This document shows, one piece after another, positions 1 to 11,700 of a DNA stretch of 64,000 bases. The stretch is taken from contig NC_046682.1 of NCBI RefSeq assembly GCF_009870125.1, positions 1,240,001-1,304,000 of the forward strand. Direction: 5' to 3'. This DNA comes from Drosophila pseudoobscura. Lineage: Eukaryota > Arthropoda > Insecta > Diptera > Drosophilidae. Below the pieces are notes generated by a model. The model was not told where the DNA came from. It did not search any database and saw only the letters and a list, made by a program, of their open reading frames with translations. The position numbers were made by a program, and so were the translations under genes. Numbering within the stretch: the first letter of the stretch is position 1; the number at the start of each line of letters is the position of its first letter.

Positions 1-254
1 GTTGATACAAGCAAATAAACTTGAGCTGCTCTTAGATTTCGATGTGCATGAACTCTATGGATTTTACATATGCGTTAACCTAATACTTGTATTTTATAAA
101 TTATACAAAATTATTAATAATATGAATTATGCTTGAATATTTGTGTGTGAAACTACATTTTCTATAGTTCGCGATAATCTCCAAAATAAAAAAGTACAAA
201 AGACAGAGGGGAAAATTGAGTTGCATATAGGCCATGCACATTTTTTGTACAAAC

Positions 255-2243
255 ATCAATATCCATTTTCTTTCGGTATATATCCCCCATAACACGGACA
301 CTTCTTGTGTATGTGGCCTGATCTCCGGAAATAAGCGACAGTTTAGTTGCCTCCTAAAAGAAATTATATTTATCAAAACTTGTCGACTAAATTTTTAGAA
401 AAACCTTCAGTTACCTTACAGTAGTCCTGCGCATCCCCCAGCTCGCCCTGCTTTCGCAAGGAGGCTGCCATGCGCAGCAAAGCGGCTCTATGATGACAGG
501 AATTCAGGTCCCCCAGTTGTAGGGATCGCGACAAATCGTATGCTTTGGATGCGTAGGTGGCACTTTTATTATTATCCTGTAGTCGGCCGAAAAGTTCGGA
601 GAGTGCCACGTATACTTGCAACTCCAACGAAGGATCGCCAATGGCTATAGCTATCTTATGAGCCCCCTGCAGGCCCTCCAATGCTCTAGAAAATCCGCCC
701 ATTTCAAGGTAAACTCGTGCCACTGTCAAATGGACCAGTCCACTGCGGCATTTTGTTCCGCACTCGTTATAGAGCGAGTGACGAGCGTAACTCAAAGCTC
801 GCTCGAGACCACCTAGACTAGCATGTGCTCGACTGAGGTTTAGATACGTCTCTGCACGCATGTTTGGAGAGTCGAGTTCCTCTGATATGCTAAAAAATAA
901 AATGACAGGTTAAACTTGATAAGACTATGAATGACTTTTGCCCAGACTATTACTACAACATGAAAATGTGGTAAAATCAATACAAGCAAGAGTTGAAGAC
1001 TAGCTTTAAGATTAATGCTATATGTCAGCTATATAAGGAGTCCTGTAATTCTGATTCATATTTCTTGGTGAGTTATGTATGCTTGAGCATTAAAAATTAA
1101 TTTCTTGAAAGCCTTAATTTGCATCTTTATTGTGGTACATGTACGCGCTTGAATGCTTGGAAGTCGAAATTTAGGACTAAGTTTTGTGATTACTAGTAAT
1201 ATTTTGTAATAAATGTATACTAAATAATATCATTCAAATTTTCTTTTCTTCTTCTTGATTATTACGATGTATTGATTATTATAATGTACATAAATACATA
1301 TGTATATATGTAGATATCTGGAAAATCGGAGCTGCGAAGATTTGATATATGTATATACCTGTCATAGTCATTGTGTAAACATTTTACATTTGTTTCTTAA
1401 GAAATCTTCCTTCTGCATTTTATGCTGACATTTTAAAGCACATTTAAAAAATTTCTGAGCAAAAAGCAACAACTAAATACTATAGCCAATTTCATTTTAT
1501 AGCACATTCGGGAAAGGTAGGCCATTTTACTCACCCAAGCTGTTGATGACCGAACTCAATAGCTTCACGAAACTTTCCCCAATCCATATGTGCCTGATAC
1601 AAATAACCCAATAGCTGGAAGCAATCCTCGCGACGACACGTGCCTTTTAATGCACTACGCCAGGTGCGTACTGCAGCTGTTTGATTGTTTTGCTCATAAA
1701 GCCGAAGACCGCGCTCAATCTGTGAACAAATCCAATCAGTGAATTGCCATATATTGTATTAATACGTTCCTATATCGTGTGTTGTAAACGTACGATAGGG
1801 AAATATTCACCTTTCGTTTTGCAATGTACTGTCGAAGGCTTCGTTGGCAAGCCAAAAAACAGCTGATTACAGAACCAGAACGTAATAATCCTTGGCCAGT
1901 CCAGAGAGAACGCGAACCTGCATCAGGGCTTGAGCCATAGCCCGCAACTCTCGAATAGCTCTCATCTAACTGACATAAATCTGCAATCAAATATCATCAT
2001 GTCCAGGTATGTGTGCATATTTATACATATATTTAATTTATGTACAAAATTTTAAGGACAAACCATTTGAGTTTCCTAACAAGTATCGCGATCCATCAGG
2101 TGACGCTAGTAAGTGAGTTGCAGATAGATTTTGGCTTTGAGGAATGCTAAAATTAAACCGAATTAGCTCCAACATACATATTTAAGCAATATTTGCTGAA
2201 TATACCTAAGCAGATCCTTGGACGCAATGCTCTCCCATGACAT
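255..2243 (-). CDS. CG1909: Rapsyn-like acetylcholine receptor clustering protein, 5' part (partial)
   Basis: Rapsyn is a cytoplasmic TPR scaffold that clusters nicotinic acetylcholine receptors under the synaptic membrane. Six exons join in phase on the minus strand: 2243-2206, 2146-2064, 1980-1811, 1719-1535, 889-415 and 353-255, each with GT..AG borders. The protein starts MSWESIASKDLL. After about 95 residues it enters a rapsyn-type TPR array: IERGLRLYEQNN, then a run of helical pairs including AETYLNLSRAHASLGGLERA, and VMGDIYRKKMDID at the last donor. The remaining TPRs and the C-terminal RING finger expected of rapsyn must lie left of position 1, so the gene is cut by the window. The start is the first ATG in phase with the chain, but that frame stays open about 40 codons further upstream without another ATG, so an additional 5' exon is possible. 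Family assignment is strong. The N-terminal exons rest on phase agreement only. Confidence 0.85.
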
Positions 2244-2249
2244 GACAGG

Positions 2250-2965
2250 CTTTTTAATTATTTTGTAATTGTGATAGCCCTTTAAAGAGTACCCCAATTG
2301 TGTCAAATCTTTGGCAAGATATAACTTTATTAATGAGATAATAGTACACGCCTTACATCAAGATGAGCGTTTTAGAATTGTATGTACATACCTAAACACG
2401 TCACACTTGACCTATTAGAGCGTTGCACAGCTTCAATTTGAGTGACCTTGCACGAGCTTCCCGTACACCACACACCTGCAATCCTGTATTCGTACGTGCA
2501 TATGTATGTAAGCTACCTGCCCTGCACGTCTATTATAGTAACGTAGCACTAATACTTCTTACATTACATGCAAAATGTATTTAATTTGCAAATTTTTGTT
2601 CATCTGTTTTTTAACATGTTTTGTAAATTTAACTTGTTTTCCCTAGCTTTGATTTAATTTTGAGCCTATCTACGTAGACGGTAGTGAAAATCGAGACTGA
2701 CAAAAACAGAACTTGGGTGGTGGTTTTCTCTCTTTGCTTTGAGGCTGCGCGGTCCATACAAATATATTGTCGTTCAGGTTGCGAATGGGTCAAGAACGGA
2801 ACTAGTTTCGCTCAGCTGCACTCTCAGCAAGTGTTTCTCCGAAATACAACTAGGGCCTGTCTAACTATGTAATACCCTTTAGTTAATATAATATGCTGCT
2901 TCATAAATTGGCTCCAACAGTACTTTAATTATTCTTAATGTCCCAATTTATTATAATCACACTTA
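2250..2965. other. Intergenic, 5' flank of the rapsyn-like gene
   Basis: AT-rich DNA upstream of the minus-strand rapsyn-like gene. It probably contains the promoter and 5' UTR, but I see no recognisable core-promoter motif and no convincing ORF. The short plus-strand ORF at 2684-2872 has no family resemblance. Confidence 0.4.
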
Positions 2966-2968
2966 TAA

Positions 2969-4044
2969 CGAGGGGGAACGTTGTGAGTTGCTGCGGAGAC
3001 CGCAACTCTACATTTATACCCGATACTAGGTCAGTATGGCTCTCCTCCGGCAGAAGCCACGAATATTAAACGACACGACAAAGAGTGCGTGCGAGAGAGA
3101 CAGAAAATCAGTCTGAGCGTGACGTCGGGCGCTGCGTAGCCACTTCAAATTGATTTGTTCCTTTTGGTTCAAAAATGATCCGATCTGATCCAGATTCAGC
3201 AATCTGATAGATGTGGTCATTATCTATTATTCTGCGTTTTTAGTTTTCTCGAAACTGCAATATTGTGGATGCAACAGATTTTCGTCCTTTGTGGGGTCGG
3301 AAGGGGGTGGGGCGAAATTTTGAATCTAACAGGAGTGCGGATACCAAAATTTGGTTACTGTAGCGTTAATAGTCTCTGAGATTTGTGGATGACCCAGATT
3401 TTTGTCCTTTGCGGGGGCGGAAGGGGGTGTGGCGAAATTTTGACACAAAACGGTCAATGCCGATATCACAGGAGTGTGGATGCCAAATTTGGTTGCTCTG
3501 GCTCTTATAGGTTCTGAGATCCTTGAACTCATATTTTGCAATTGACAAAACCGACCATTAAACCTGTGTGTTAGAGAGAGACAGAGCGAGAAAGAATGAA
3601 ATTGTTTTCTTGATTCTGGCCATAATAATTATACGATCTGGTTCAGATTTTGCACTCTAGAAGATATAGTCTTCTTCTACGATTCTGCGTTTTTAGTTTT
3701 CTCGTATCGTCGAAATTGTGGATGCCACAGATTTTCGCCCTTTGTGGGGCGGAAGTGGGCGGGGCAATGTTTTGAAATATTCTTGTAGCAGTGACATATC
3801 ACAGTCTGGATCCAAAACATCGTTGCTCTAGCTCTTATAGTCTTTGAGCATTAGGAGCTGAAGGGGACGGACAGACGGACGGACGGCCAGACAGACATGG
3901 CTCAATCGACTCGGCTATTGATGCTGATCAAGAATATATATACTTTATGGGGTCGGAAATGATTCCTTCTGGACGTTACACACATCCCCTTTTACCACAA
4001 ATCTAATAAACCCCAATACTCATTTTGAGTATCGGGTATAAAAA
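2969..4044 (+). mobile_element. DINE-1/ISY-like Helentron, near complete
   Basis: A non-autonomous Helentron of the DINE-1 (INE-1) type, about 1.08 kb. Near the 5' end a hairpin GAGTTGC..GCAACTC is followed by TTATACCCGATACT. This is a subterminal inverted repeat of the 3' end, AGTATCGGGTATAA. The interior carries three degenerate tandem modules, each with ACAGATTTTCG, TTTGTGGGG and a CGGAAG run, then a GACA/GACG microsatellite near 3869-3898. The 3' end is the hairpin AATACTCATTTTGAGTAT. There is no coding capacity. Confidence 0.9.
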
Positions 4045-4149
4045 TCCCACTTTTGTTCATGGCATTAAAACTACTTTTTCTGATCGACTTCTGGCTCCAA
4101 AATTATGTAATGAATTATGATTTGGTACAGGGATATATTAGTGTTGTGT

Positions 4150-4480
4150 AGATGTGTGTAAGAAGGACAAGTTTTCGACCCCATACAAAAAATAAATATA
4201 TATATTCTTTATAGCCGAATCCGATATACCTACATATTTCTGCCTGTCCGCCCTCTTGTTTGTAGCATACTTCGCAGAGATTATAAGAGCAATCAAAATT
4301 ATTGTGAAGAGAAACCCCTGTGATATCATACTAAAACAAGTGTCTTTTAAAATTGTGCCATGAAAAATGATCATTTCTATAAGAATGCCAGGTCTGGATC
4401 AAATCGGGTTATTATTATAGCCAGAATGAACAAATCAATTTTCAGTGGCTTCCATGCGCTTACTCTCTCTCTCTCACACA
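4150..4480 (-). mobile_element. Old, diverged DINE-1 fragment
   Basis: Degenerate minus-orientation match to the DINE-1 copies of this window. TTTCGACCCCATA, an AT run, ATAGCCGA and a CCTGTCCGCCC microsatellite remnant come first. The internal motif ATTATAGCCAGAAT and a CAGTGGCTTCC remnant follow. It is much more diverged than its neighbour at 2969-4044, so it is an older insertion. Confidence 0.65.
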
Positions 4481-7400
4481 CACTCTTCCTCGTTGGAGCG
4501 AGCTGAAAAATGGAAACAAAATATATAAATATATAAAATATTCTAAAATTAAAAGAAAGAAAGAGGATAAACGGAGTGCAAAAATTAGTATTATAACTAG
4601 CAGTCGGGGTTCCTCTCCATGTTTTTCTCGTCTTTTCTCTCGTTGGCTGTTCTACTAAAATTCCCCGTCCCCGGCTACATAAATAGGACTACAAAAAGTA
4701 TGTAAATATATGTATACTATCGGGTAAACTATAAGTTTTATCTTTTTTAATGTGTTTTAGAGTTCATGAACTATCCTAACTTTAAATATTGGAATTGCTT
4801 GTTGTTAACAGAATTGGATTCTAAATTTGTATAACCATACAAATCCATATCAGATACCGTGTGGAAGATTGACTGATCAGATTAAATGAAGCTTCAATGA
4901 GCAATATGGTAAATTTGGTTAGTTTGCATTTTTTTTAAAAAATGTATATCTATTTTTTGCATTTATTCTAAGTTGATGACACTGACTGTAGTTTAAACAA
5001 AAAGAGGCCAAAACGGGCAAATAGGGATGATGTTGTATTATATACTATAATTAATAGCTTGTTACTTTAATCTTTCGTATGTGTGTACAAGTATATGTAC
5101 ATATGTTGAAAAGTTTTCTCTAATAGAACACACATTTGTGGGTTCGCCAGTGGCGCAAACACTGGCTGAACTAGTCTAAGAACGTGAAGCAAAATGACGT
5201 TCGACCTTGCTATCGACGTAGTTTGTCCAGTAAATTGTCGAAAATCTTGGTGGCTTTCATACAGAACGGTCCAGTCTGTCTTCAGATATGAGCGAAAGGG
5301 TTCGGGCTAACAACAATATGCTCGGATCCGATACACAGCACAGATGACTTGAGACAGTGATAGGTCAAGGTTTTAGGGACGTTTACTAAGAAATATCGTA
5401 TGTTCTTTATCTGATAGCGAGTAAACAACAGCTTTTATAGCGGACGGTGGAATATACGAAAAAGATAGAAAAGTAGGAATCATTGTTACACAAAGGAATT
5501 TTACGTTGGAGCGAGAAGCTTCCTGACGTTTCTGATACGTACCACTTGTATTGACATTTTGCAAAACTAGAAAGGTGCACTCTCATCCTAAAGTAACTAA
5601 GATTTTTTCTTCAAGATTGCATTGTTACATCCGGGAAGCCTGTTGTGGGATTTTCAACGTCCAGTGACCTTAGGCTAACTTTTTATTTACTCGTAGCTGC
5701 CTGCCACCAAAGCTTTGCGCCGCAGGCACAGTCGCAAAAAAAAAAATAATAATCAGCCACGCCACATAATCGTTTTACATATTGGTTGATTTCAGGTTGT
5801 AGTCTATGGTATGTCGCTGATTCAGTACGTACGCCCCACCGCCGTAAACATTACCGTTAAGTTATTCAAGCTGGTGTCGACGACCTCGATCTACTAGATT
5901 ATGGACTAAGGGCAGGCTCTAGCTCGCAACACACGCTGTTCACTAAAATAAATGTATAGTTTTAAACTGAATGTAAATGTAAATTATTTTTATTTTCATT
6001 ATTACATGTTATCATTATCGCATGAAATTTCTCCTCTGTTACTTGATCGGTTCTCTTTTCATTCCTGCTCATACATAGTTTTTGTCTTATGCATTTGCTT
6101 ATTTTACCCCTTATATGGTATAAGTAGATATTAATATGCTGCGCTACCATTACAAACTACAATATACTTCTCATTCTCACCAACATACAAATACATATGC
6201 ATACAAGGGTGCATACATGTCAATTGAATTAAATTAATTTCATATTGATTGATCGGATCGGCCTGCATTGTATGTATGTGGTTTGCAATGTGATGTTTTG
6301 TTATGTGTTATTTGTGCATCGTACATTGTTTATGTATATTCCAAATCAAAATTACTATGTGGTGTGAAATTTAACAAAGTTTTCGAATATTACTGATCTG
6401 TGAACGATGTCGGGTTGTACTAATTATGTACAATATGTATTGTGTGACCGTAAGTGTGCGTGTGAAACAAATGATACCTGTCCAAGAATGAAATCAGAGC
6501 AAGGGGTATTAAGGAGGCACAGCCTGTCGTCCTCTTAGGCTCCCACTTTGTCTGTTTTTCTGACTGCTTTCCCGATAAGCCAGGGATCAGCTTTATTTTG
6601 TATGCCGCTTACTCTCCCCGATTTATGTATGTATGTGTGTTTTAATGTGTCTTGGATGTAGTAGTATGTGTTATCCTAACGATTTTGAAATATTATTCGG
6701 AATCAGGTTTGTTATGATGTGGTAAACTATCGTTCTATTGTATGTATCTTTATGAATGTATGAATGTTTTTGTATGTATGTTTTCTTAAGTGAATGGTGC
6801 ATTACGGTATGTACGATCGCTCTGTGGCGGAATCTGGGACTGAATCTAGATTTCGGTTATTTCCGTTGGATGGTATAAATTCGGTTTAGTGGTCAGGTTA
6901 GCTGTGGCAGTACAAGAATAAAATTCGCCCAGAGTACAAAAGAGAAATAAGAACTAAAGCTTGTTGGGTTTTTTAATTGTTTGGGTTTCGTAAAAAAGCA
7001 TGTGCACTTATTCGCGATGGATTGTGGATTAAAAAATTGTTTAAATAAAACTATAGAGTTTATACAAAATGCATAATTAACGCGTTAATTTTGATCTATA
7101 TTTGCAGCCATCTCAGATGAGTTCTTAGATTATTCACCGTCTGTTATTTTGTCGGTCATCGATTATAATTTGTGTCTATTCGCTGTGGCAAGAACAGAGT
7201 TCTGTGTTTGAGTGTGTGTGTGTGTGTGTGTTTATAAATAATACACACTATTCTATGTGAGAACTTATCGAATTCTTATATTCTTCAATGTTCATGTAAT
7301 GTTAATTTTAAATCTCGTCACTTTCACCACTAACCATACGGTATACATACATATAATGTATGGTTAGTGCTTTCACACAAATGGAGCACACGATGCATCA

Positions 7401-8785
7401 ATATATTGTTTATTTTATACGATATTTTTTTTCGTTCCTTGATGTTTTTTGTTTTTGTTTTATTCAATATACAATGTCTATAACGTTTCACCTAAACATT
7501 TGTTTTGTATATAAATAAGTATATATACTATATGTATATACACACATACTTTCTTTAATTTGAAGAAACACTTCACTATACTGCTTGGTTCATTTACAAA
7601 ATAAAAGTATGAAATTAAAAAGTAAACATCAAATAAAAACAAAACTTAAAAAGAACTTAAAACTTACAGTTGAGTTCTTTGAATTTCACCTTTACCATAT
7701 TCAAAATACTTAACACGAATGTTAATATACATAAATGCATACGAAACATGCATACATATACATGAGTTGTTTCATTTATCCTTTATCATTATATACGCGG
7801 ACATCATCTGCTAATGCATTAGCATTAAGCTGAGCTGCCTTTGGATACCTTAGTCGCTAATTTTCTACACGTCGTCTATATAAACGTAATCTAATAAATA
7901 TTGTTATAATTTCAGTCGAAATGCCCATCGTGCAGGTTATTGCACGAGGAGTAAATGTGTGTATGCGTGTGGTTTGGTGAATGTAAATGTATATGGGATT
8001 CAGAGCGTTTAGGTAAATTCAATTTCCAAGCCATTCCCAAGGCATTTAACTCTCTTTAGTAACAAATTCGTAATTGGCACCTCACCTCCACCGCCTTACA
8101 TTACATCTTGCCTGGATATGCCACGCAATTCGGGAATGATAATCGCCACATTTTCAGCCATACTGCCAAACTGCCAATTGTTTGTATCGTCTGTTTGGCC
8201 GAACTTTGTGTCTTTTTACATTGCCGTAGAGTTGGATGATTCGGTGATTTACGTGAACTTACGCCATAATGCGATTTTACAAACAGAAAAGGGCACAATA
8301 TCGATAAGGATCGATAGTGCAGACATTGTGGCTAGTGGCTAGGCACGTTATGGTGTATATATGCAGTTAGCTGTGTAGCTAGTGCTATGTATACCTGGCC
8401 CATTGTTCTGCACTTAATCTCAATTGCTGCCGACATCCTTCATTTACTTAAGTGGATTACATTTAAATCTAGATTGCTACATCTAATTTTTAATACGATT
8501 GAAATATTTAATTTGTTTACTTATGAATTCTATTTCACCTTTCTCCTTTCTTTCTGTTCTATTTTCGTATATTTTCGAATCACTGTGATTCGACTCAATT
8601 ACAATTAGATTAGAAAATCAATAAATACAATTTCACCCCTCCGAAGTCACACATATAGCATTCAAATTTAATATTTTCATATTTTCGCTTATTAAGACGA
8701 ATGGAAAATGAGGAAAATGAGTGTAAGTGACCTTTACGATATAAATAAATAATTCAGAGCGGAACGGGTCAACTGGTGGCTCAAC
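4480..8785. other. Intergenic region between the rapsyn-like gene and the Ephrin 3' end
   Basis: AT-rich sequence with a (GT)n microsatellite at about 7207-7230, ATGTATGTA-type microsatellites and a small direct-repeat-flanked palindrome at 7321-7376. ORFs of 60-75 codons here, for example on both strands at 8101-8342, overlap one another and show no family features. The right end probably holds the Ephrin 3' UTR. I see no gene. Confidence 0.5.
7328..7369. repeat. 42-bp palindrome flanked by 7-bp direct repeats
   Basis: Perfect 12-bp inverted arms CACTAACCATAC and GTATGGTTAGTG surround an 18-bp AT-rich centre. The unit is bracketed by CTTTCAC at 7321-7327 and again at 7370-7376. This is the layout of a tiny inserted fold-back with a target-site duplication, although chance cannot be excluded at this size. 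Confidence 0.5.
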
Positions 8786-8789
8786 AAAT

Positions 8790-11700
8790 TCACCGATTGC
8801 TTTTCGTGTTGGTAACTTGGCAGTTCTTGCTGGAGGGACTGAATGCCTTATTTTCTGGGCGGCAACGCTGGGTGGGCAATGCGATCCGAATTACTTGGTG
8901 CATTGCAAGGATCGCGAAAATGCTGACTAAAGATGAATTTATCCAGTGGGCAGACATGCAAACGGCTAAAGAGGAAGGCAATGGCAGCCAGGAGCATAGC
9001 CAGATCCAAACGTTGAAGTAATTTCTAGCTGTAATCGCCGAGCCACTGTTGTATGTAAGCTCTTCATTCTTTACAACCTCGTTGGGATGCTTGTCGTAAT
9101 GGTGGTGATCATCTAGAAAACAAAGATTAGTATTAATCTAATGAAACTTATATTCAGTCATATAAATTAACATAAATTTCTCTCATAAATGATAAATTAC
9201 TTATTCAAGAAGTTGACATTGGCCGTAGGGTGCGAATTTGTATGTCTATGTGTAGATCGCTAAAACAAATATTGAATATTCAATTCTGACATTGGCATTT
9301 ATACTTAATAGAATTCAAGCACCTCTGCCTCCAGACAATAGTTCGAAATAATGTATAATCTGATACATTCCTTTTTATAAATTGGGTTATCCGTCAAATT
9401 CCTATTATACAGAATTTCGCATCGATTGAACTGCCATGTCGTTATAGAGATGCCTCTGTCCTTAGTATATTCCTTCTGCGTCGACTATTTGCCTGATTCA
9501 ATGCAAACTATCGGTATAAAAACTCCGGCAGTATAAAGTGAAACCTTCAATCTGAGATATTAATATGTTTAACAAAACTAATTTATTTCCATCGTATTTG
9601 TTGAATGCGTTTCTTTGAAGATCATACAAAATTGACCAAGATTAGAATGATGGACAATTTTTGTGACAAAGAAAAGACGAATCTCATAGGGTATAAAAAG
9701 CTTCGCCTCTGTACTTAATTAGAATTTACAAATACGGGCGGCCAAATAATCCCACGCTACTCACGGGTAGTTTGGTAACTTAAATCCCAAAAAAAAAAAA
9801 AAAAAAAAAAATTTGACTGTCTGTGGTGTTCTCAATTTTGATTCGATTTGTGTATTCTGCACTACGCTACTTCGATTTGGGTCAACGACTGGTGGTAAGT
9901 AAAAAACATTACTATCACGTGCAATGTTCAATGAAATGGCTCCGCTGTTACCGTTGCCACCACCAACATTTTTTGTTTTGTAATGATCATCGGAGGACTG
10001 TTTAATTAATGTACCCTTACCATTGCCATTAGAGTTGCCGTTGACATTACCCTTGTGCGATGGATAACTGTGCTGCGTTGGCACGTTGTTTATCCGAATG
10101 CCAGTTTGAATGTGGTGATGTCCCGGATATGCTATATTTACCCCACCGCGGCCAGGTGGAAGCATGTTTATGCTACCATGACCATGACCAGGAGATAAGA
10201 TAATTCCACCACCAACGCCGCTAGAGCCAACATTGTTGCCCATAATGTTCGGTTGAATAGGTATACGGTTGAACTGATCGATGTTCGTATTGATAGAGGT
10301 GCCCAAGCCATTCATGGGTCCATTGTTTGGATTTGTGGCTATTCCCACTGAGGGTGATCCGCCCGAGAGGCCTCCGTTGACACCGCTTATTCCAATAGTG
10401 TTTCCGGGACCAGTATTGTGGCCGTGAACATGTCCGTGACTGTCATCATGGGCAGCGATATTGACACTGTTGCCACCCCCTGGATCTGCGCCTGACACAG
10501 CCACGGATGTGGTGGTTTGTGTGGTCTTATTCTTTTCTTCGGTGGCACAACACACTTTAAATACGACTTTCATATTGTTTGTAGAGCAACGACCCCCAAT
10601 GCGTCGATACAAGTCGTCTTTCGATGAAGTTGCTGCGTTTGAGAACAAAAACATTAAACGGTTTTGATTACCAAAAGCATATTCCAATCCATTTTATATA
10701 AACGAACTCACAAATGAAGTAATAATCATTTCCAGGTAGGAACTCCAAGCCACCTGGCTGCGGTGTAAATGGCCGGAAAGTTATTGTAAAAAACATTAAT
10801 TTCTGAGGTTTATCACATATAGCTATTACTCGCGGATCTGCATTTGTTATGCGACATGTTTCGTACTCCACTTTAGACACATTGTATATTATATATTTCT
10901 CCGTTTCGTTTTCAAATGTCCCTGGCTCGTACACTGGACATATTATGTGCACCTGGTCAAATTCGAAGGCCAGGTTGCCTTTGTTGACATCAATTATGTG
11001 ATCGGTGTTATCTATCCGAAATCTGCGGGATAAATTAATAAGAAATAATGCACACATTTTCATTGTAAATTCAATTCACATATGGAATCAACTTCCCCAA
11101 AATATTCAGTCACTAAGAATTAAGCAGGCATTTAAAGAATGACACTGTATTGATTAGATTCATGTATGTTCAATATTGTTTAAATATATGTATGTTCATA
11201 AGTTTAAAATAATATTGTATTACTGCATTACAACCCTGAGTGACTACGCATACGACTAAAACGAAAACACAGCATCATAGAGAATTACCGCAATATCTAC
11301 CCAGAATACAGAAAACCATTTCCCATTCTATGTCTGCATCTTTTAATGAAGCCTCCTGACGTTTGACCGGTAATAAGATATAACAGCTAATAATATTAAT
11401 ATCGTTCAGAAGTGCTTGCGCAAAGCATCAGTAAATGAAATAATTTTTATCAAAATAGAAAGTCTTACACATATACTTCATGTTATATTAATTTTTTCAA
11501 TTAGGTCGCGACACGTCAGATGTTCCAGAAAAAGACAGAAAAATTACTTTTACGTTTAATAACTTGGGAAATATTCATTCAACATTTCAAATATATGTGC
11601 AAAACATTTAAGTTTCGGGACTACTGCTCTTTTGACCTTATCGACCTTATAAAAAAAACGAAGGGGAACGTTGTGAGTTGCTGCGGACACCGCAACTCTA

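Noticed and set aside
8101..8342. Overlapping ORFs on both strands at 8.1-8.3 kb
   Set aside because: No family signal and no splice structure. Opposed open frames of this length are expected by chance.
9761..9870. Ephrin exon extended through a phenylalanine run to 9761
   Set aside because: The run is poly(A) read in reverse. In-phase donors occur earlier, and a proper last exon with a stop exists at 8790-9112.
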